From Lumbricus rubellus (lineage: Eukaryota > Annelida > Clitellata > Crassiclitellata > Lumbricidae): a stretch of DNA of 64,000 bases. This document shows, piece after piece, positions 62,511 through 64,000 of this stretch. Position 1 is the stretch's first letter. Each line of letters starts with the position of its first letter. The stretch is from the NCBI GenBank assembly GCA_945859605.1, contig OX243811.1, positions 63,004,131 to 63,068,130 on the forward strand, read 5' to 3'. The notes below the pieces were generated by a model. The model was not told the DNA's origin. It searched no databases and saw nothing but the letters and a program-made list of their open reading frames with translations. The translations under genes and the position numbers were made by a program.

Positions 62511-64000
62511 ATTATTGTTTATCATTGGTTTGACGTGCTTGAGCGGAAATCAAGGACCGTTGCTATGGTCACTAGAATAAAATTTTGTTTTGTAGCGCTA
62601 TAATTCCAATAAAAATTTTGTACGTAATAGATTGCAGTGGTTTCAAATAATCATAATTATGTGGAACGACAAGTATGATTATTATTGGTGTCGCTATCAA
62701 CTTCAACCGATTAGATTGGAAAAATAAAATTCCATCGGTTCTTGTAAAGATGTGACCTCTCGTGTGACCGAGACTTAGACAGAACTTCGACGCGCTATGA
62801 AGGGCAGGGAAACAGCGTGTCATACCGGCAAATTCTGGTTCTCGTATTTTCCTTCTTCCAATATTTTACCTCTGATCGTTTTGTCTTACATGATTTTCCA
62901 CAAAAATAAGCTTTCTTTAACTTTTAACAGAATTTACATAAAAGTTCTTAATTTTATTTACTAACTGAGCAATTCTGTTTGTTGACCGGCCTCGAACAGC
63001 TGACGAAAGCATGGGCGTCCTCTAGAATGTCGATCGAAAGCATTTTCGGAACATGACGCTTTACTAAAATTTTATAGTTTCATATATATGCAAGATTTGA
63101 TCAGTTACAATAATACGCTATTATTATGAACAATTACAAATAATTGATTCATAATTTTCAATGTGTTTTCAAACAGTAAAACTCTGATTTAGAAATTCTC
63201 TTAAAATTTTCTCTATTATGGTATTATCATTCCGTTTTCCTTTCGGAGCTCGGTAATTAAATGACTGAAGAGGCAAACCCGGCAGACATACAGATGCGAG
63301 TAAAACAATCGCACAAGATGGGGTAATGCTTTGTGTAAAAATAAGTGCCAGTTATAATCAGAAAAAGCAAACGTGAGGGCGTGATATAATATTTGTGTGT
63401 TTGCACGAACAGAAGTTCCAAGTCCAACATTCATGCGTTATTGCTTCCAATCGTGAAAGTAAAAGTTACTGTATCCCGTGCGATTCAGACCATCCTGTCG
63501 TTGTCAGACAGAAAACACAGAATGAGAAGTCAGTTGGTTAGAAGTCCTGCGGTCGTTTCGGTCAGAAATTTGCTTCAAGTTGGTCACAGACTTTATGCGA
63601 CGTAGTTACAATTTTCTTTTTCATATATGAAATTTCATGTTAAATTATATTTTGAAGTGGGTAAGCAGTCGAAAACTGAGAGACAGCTAGCTTGGCTAAG
63701 GGCTGAATCATCGTGATGTAGTCTGCTTCGTGATCATCATGGCTCGGCCTAATTCTTCTTTTGTTCTATTATATTTCATTAAATGTATTTTAAAATGATT
63801 AAAAATGGCAATATAAGTCTTTTATCGACACAACATTATTCTTGGTTTTCGCTTAAAATAAGGAACGTTTGATTAAATTTAGAGTGAAAGTTGACTAGGT
63901 TCCAATCCAGTCTAGACACGTCACATGGTTGTGAACAACTCGGACAGGATGCAGACTGATACGTTTCTTAAATAATTTCATCGTTTTCAATATTAAATTG
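62511..64000. other. Right-end spacer, nothing recognised
   Basis: AT-rich with a few short open frames (for example 63393-63605 plus) that resemble no family I know and have no splice context. No repeat family noted above is clearly present. Confidence 0.4.

Overview
This is a piece of a nuclear genome from an animal, most likely a marine invertebrate. The genes are split by GT-AG introns of about 0.2 to 5 kb, the proteins read closely like vertebrate orthologues, and the spaces are full of SINE, LINE-tail and hAT-type repeats, microsatellites and AGGCCTA-rich stretches of a kind I associate with echinoderm- or hemichordate-like genomes. The phylum cannot be fixed from the sequence alone.

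Layout: (1) 1-3915, the 3' part of a Maverick/Polinton-type family B DNA polymerase gene with one intron, open at the left edge. (2) 4076-4915, a dense regulatory block: two tandem arrays, inverted CCAAT boxes, a GC box, a CRE, an E-box and a TATA-like box, then a long pyrimidine tract. (3) 6301-7528, a two-exon BCL-2 family gene closest to BOK. (4) 7529-11100, repeat-rich spacer with a 425-bp hAT-type MITE. (5) about 11100-33700, a CELF (CUGBP/ELAV-like) RNA-binding protein gene: a likely non-coding first exon, 15 coding exons and a probable 3'UTR intron. Its introns hold a 1.3-kb and a 0.8-kb TIR element, a LINE reverse-transcriptase fragment, an old SINE and many LINE-like 3' tails. (6) about 33700-46500, a T/G-rich stretch without recognisable coding, possibly in part a very long CELF 3'UTR, with several minisatellites. 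(7) 49111-60508, an IFT80 gene of 18 coding exons (771 codons by my assembly). Its first intron is an AT-AC intron with U12-type 5' splice site and branch point. (8) 60509-64000, the IFT80 3' end, then a SINE nested in a tRNA-like retroposon, then sequence in which I recognise nothing.

The three host genes are all on the plus strand and have unrelated roles: mitochondrial or ER apoptosis control (BOK-like), mRNA splicing, decay and translation (CELF), and ciliary transport (IFT80, an IFT-B subunit). I see no operon-like link between them. Exon joins were checked by hand for reading frame and for agreement with the known family sequences; every join listed keeps frame. UTR ends, promoters and repeat classes are less certain.
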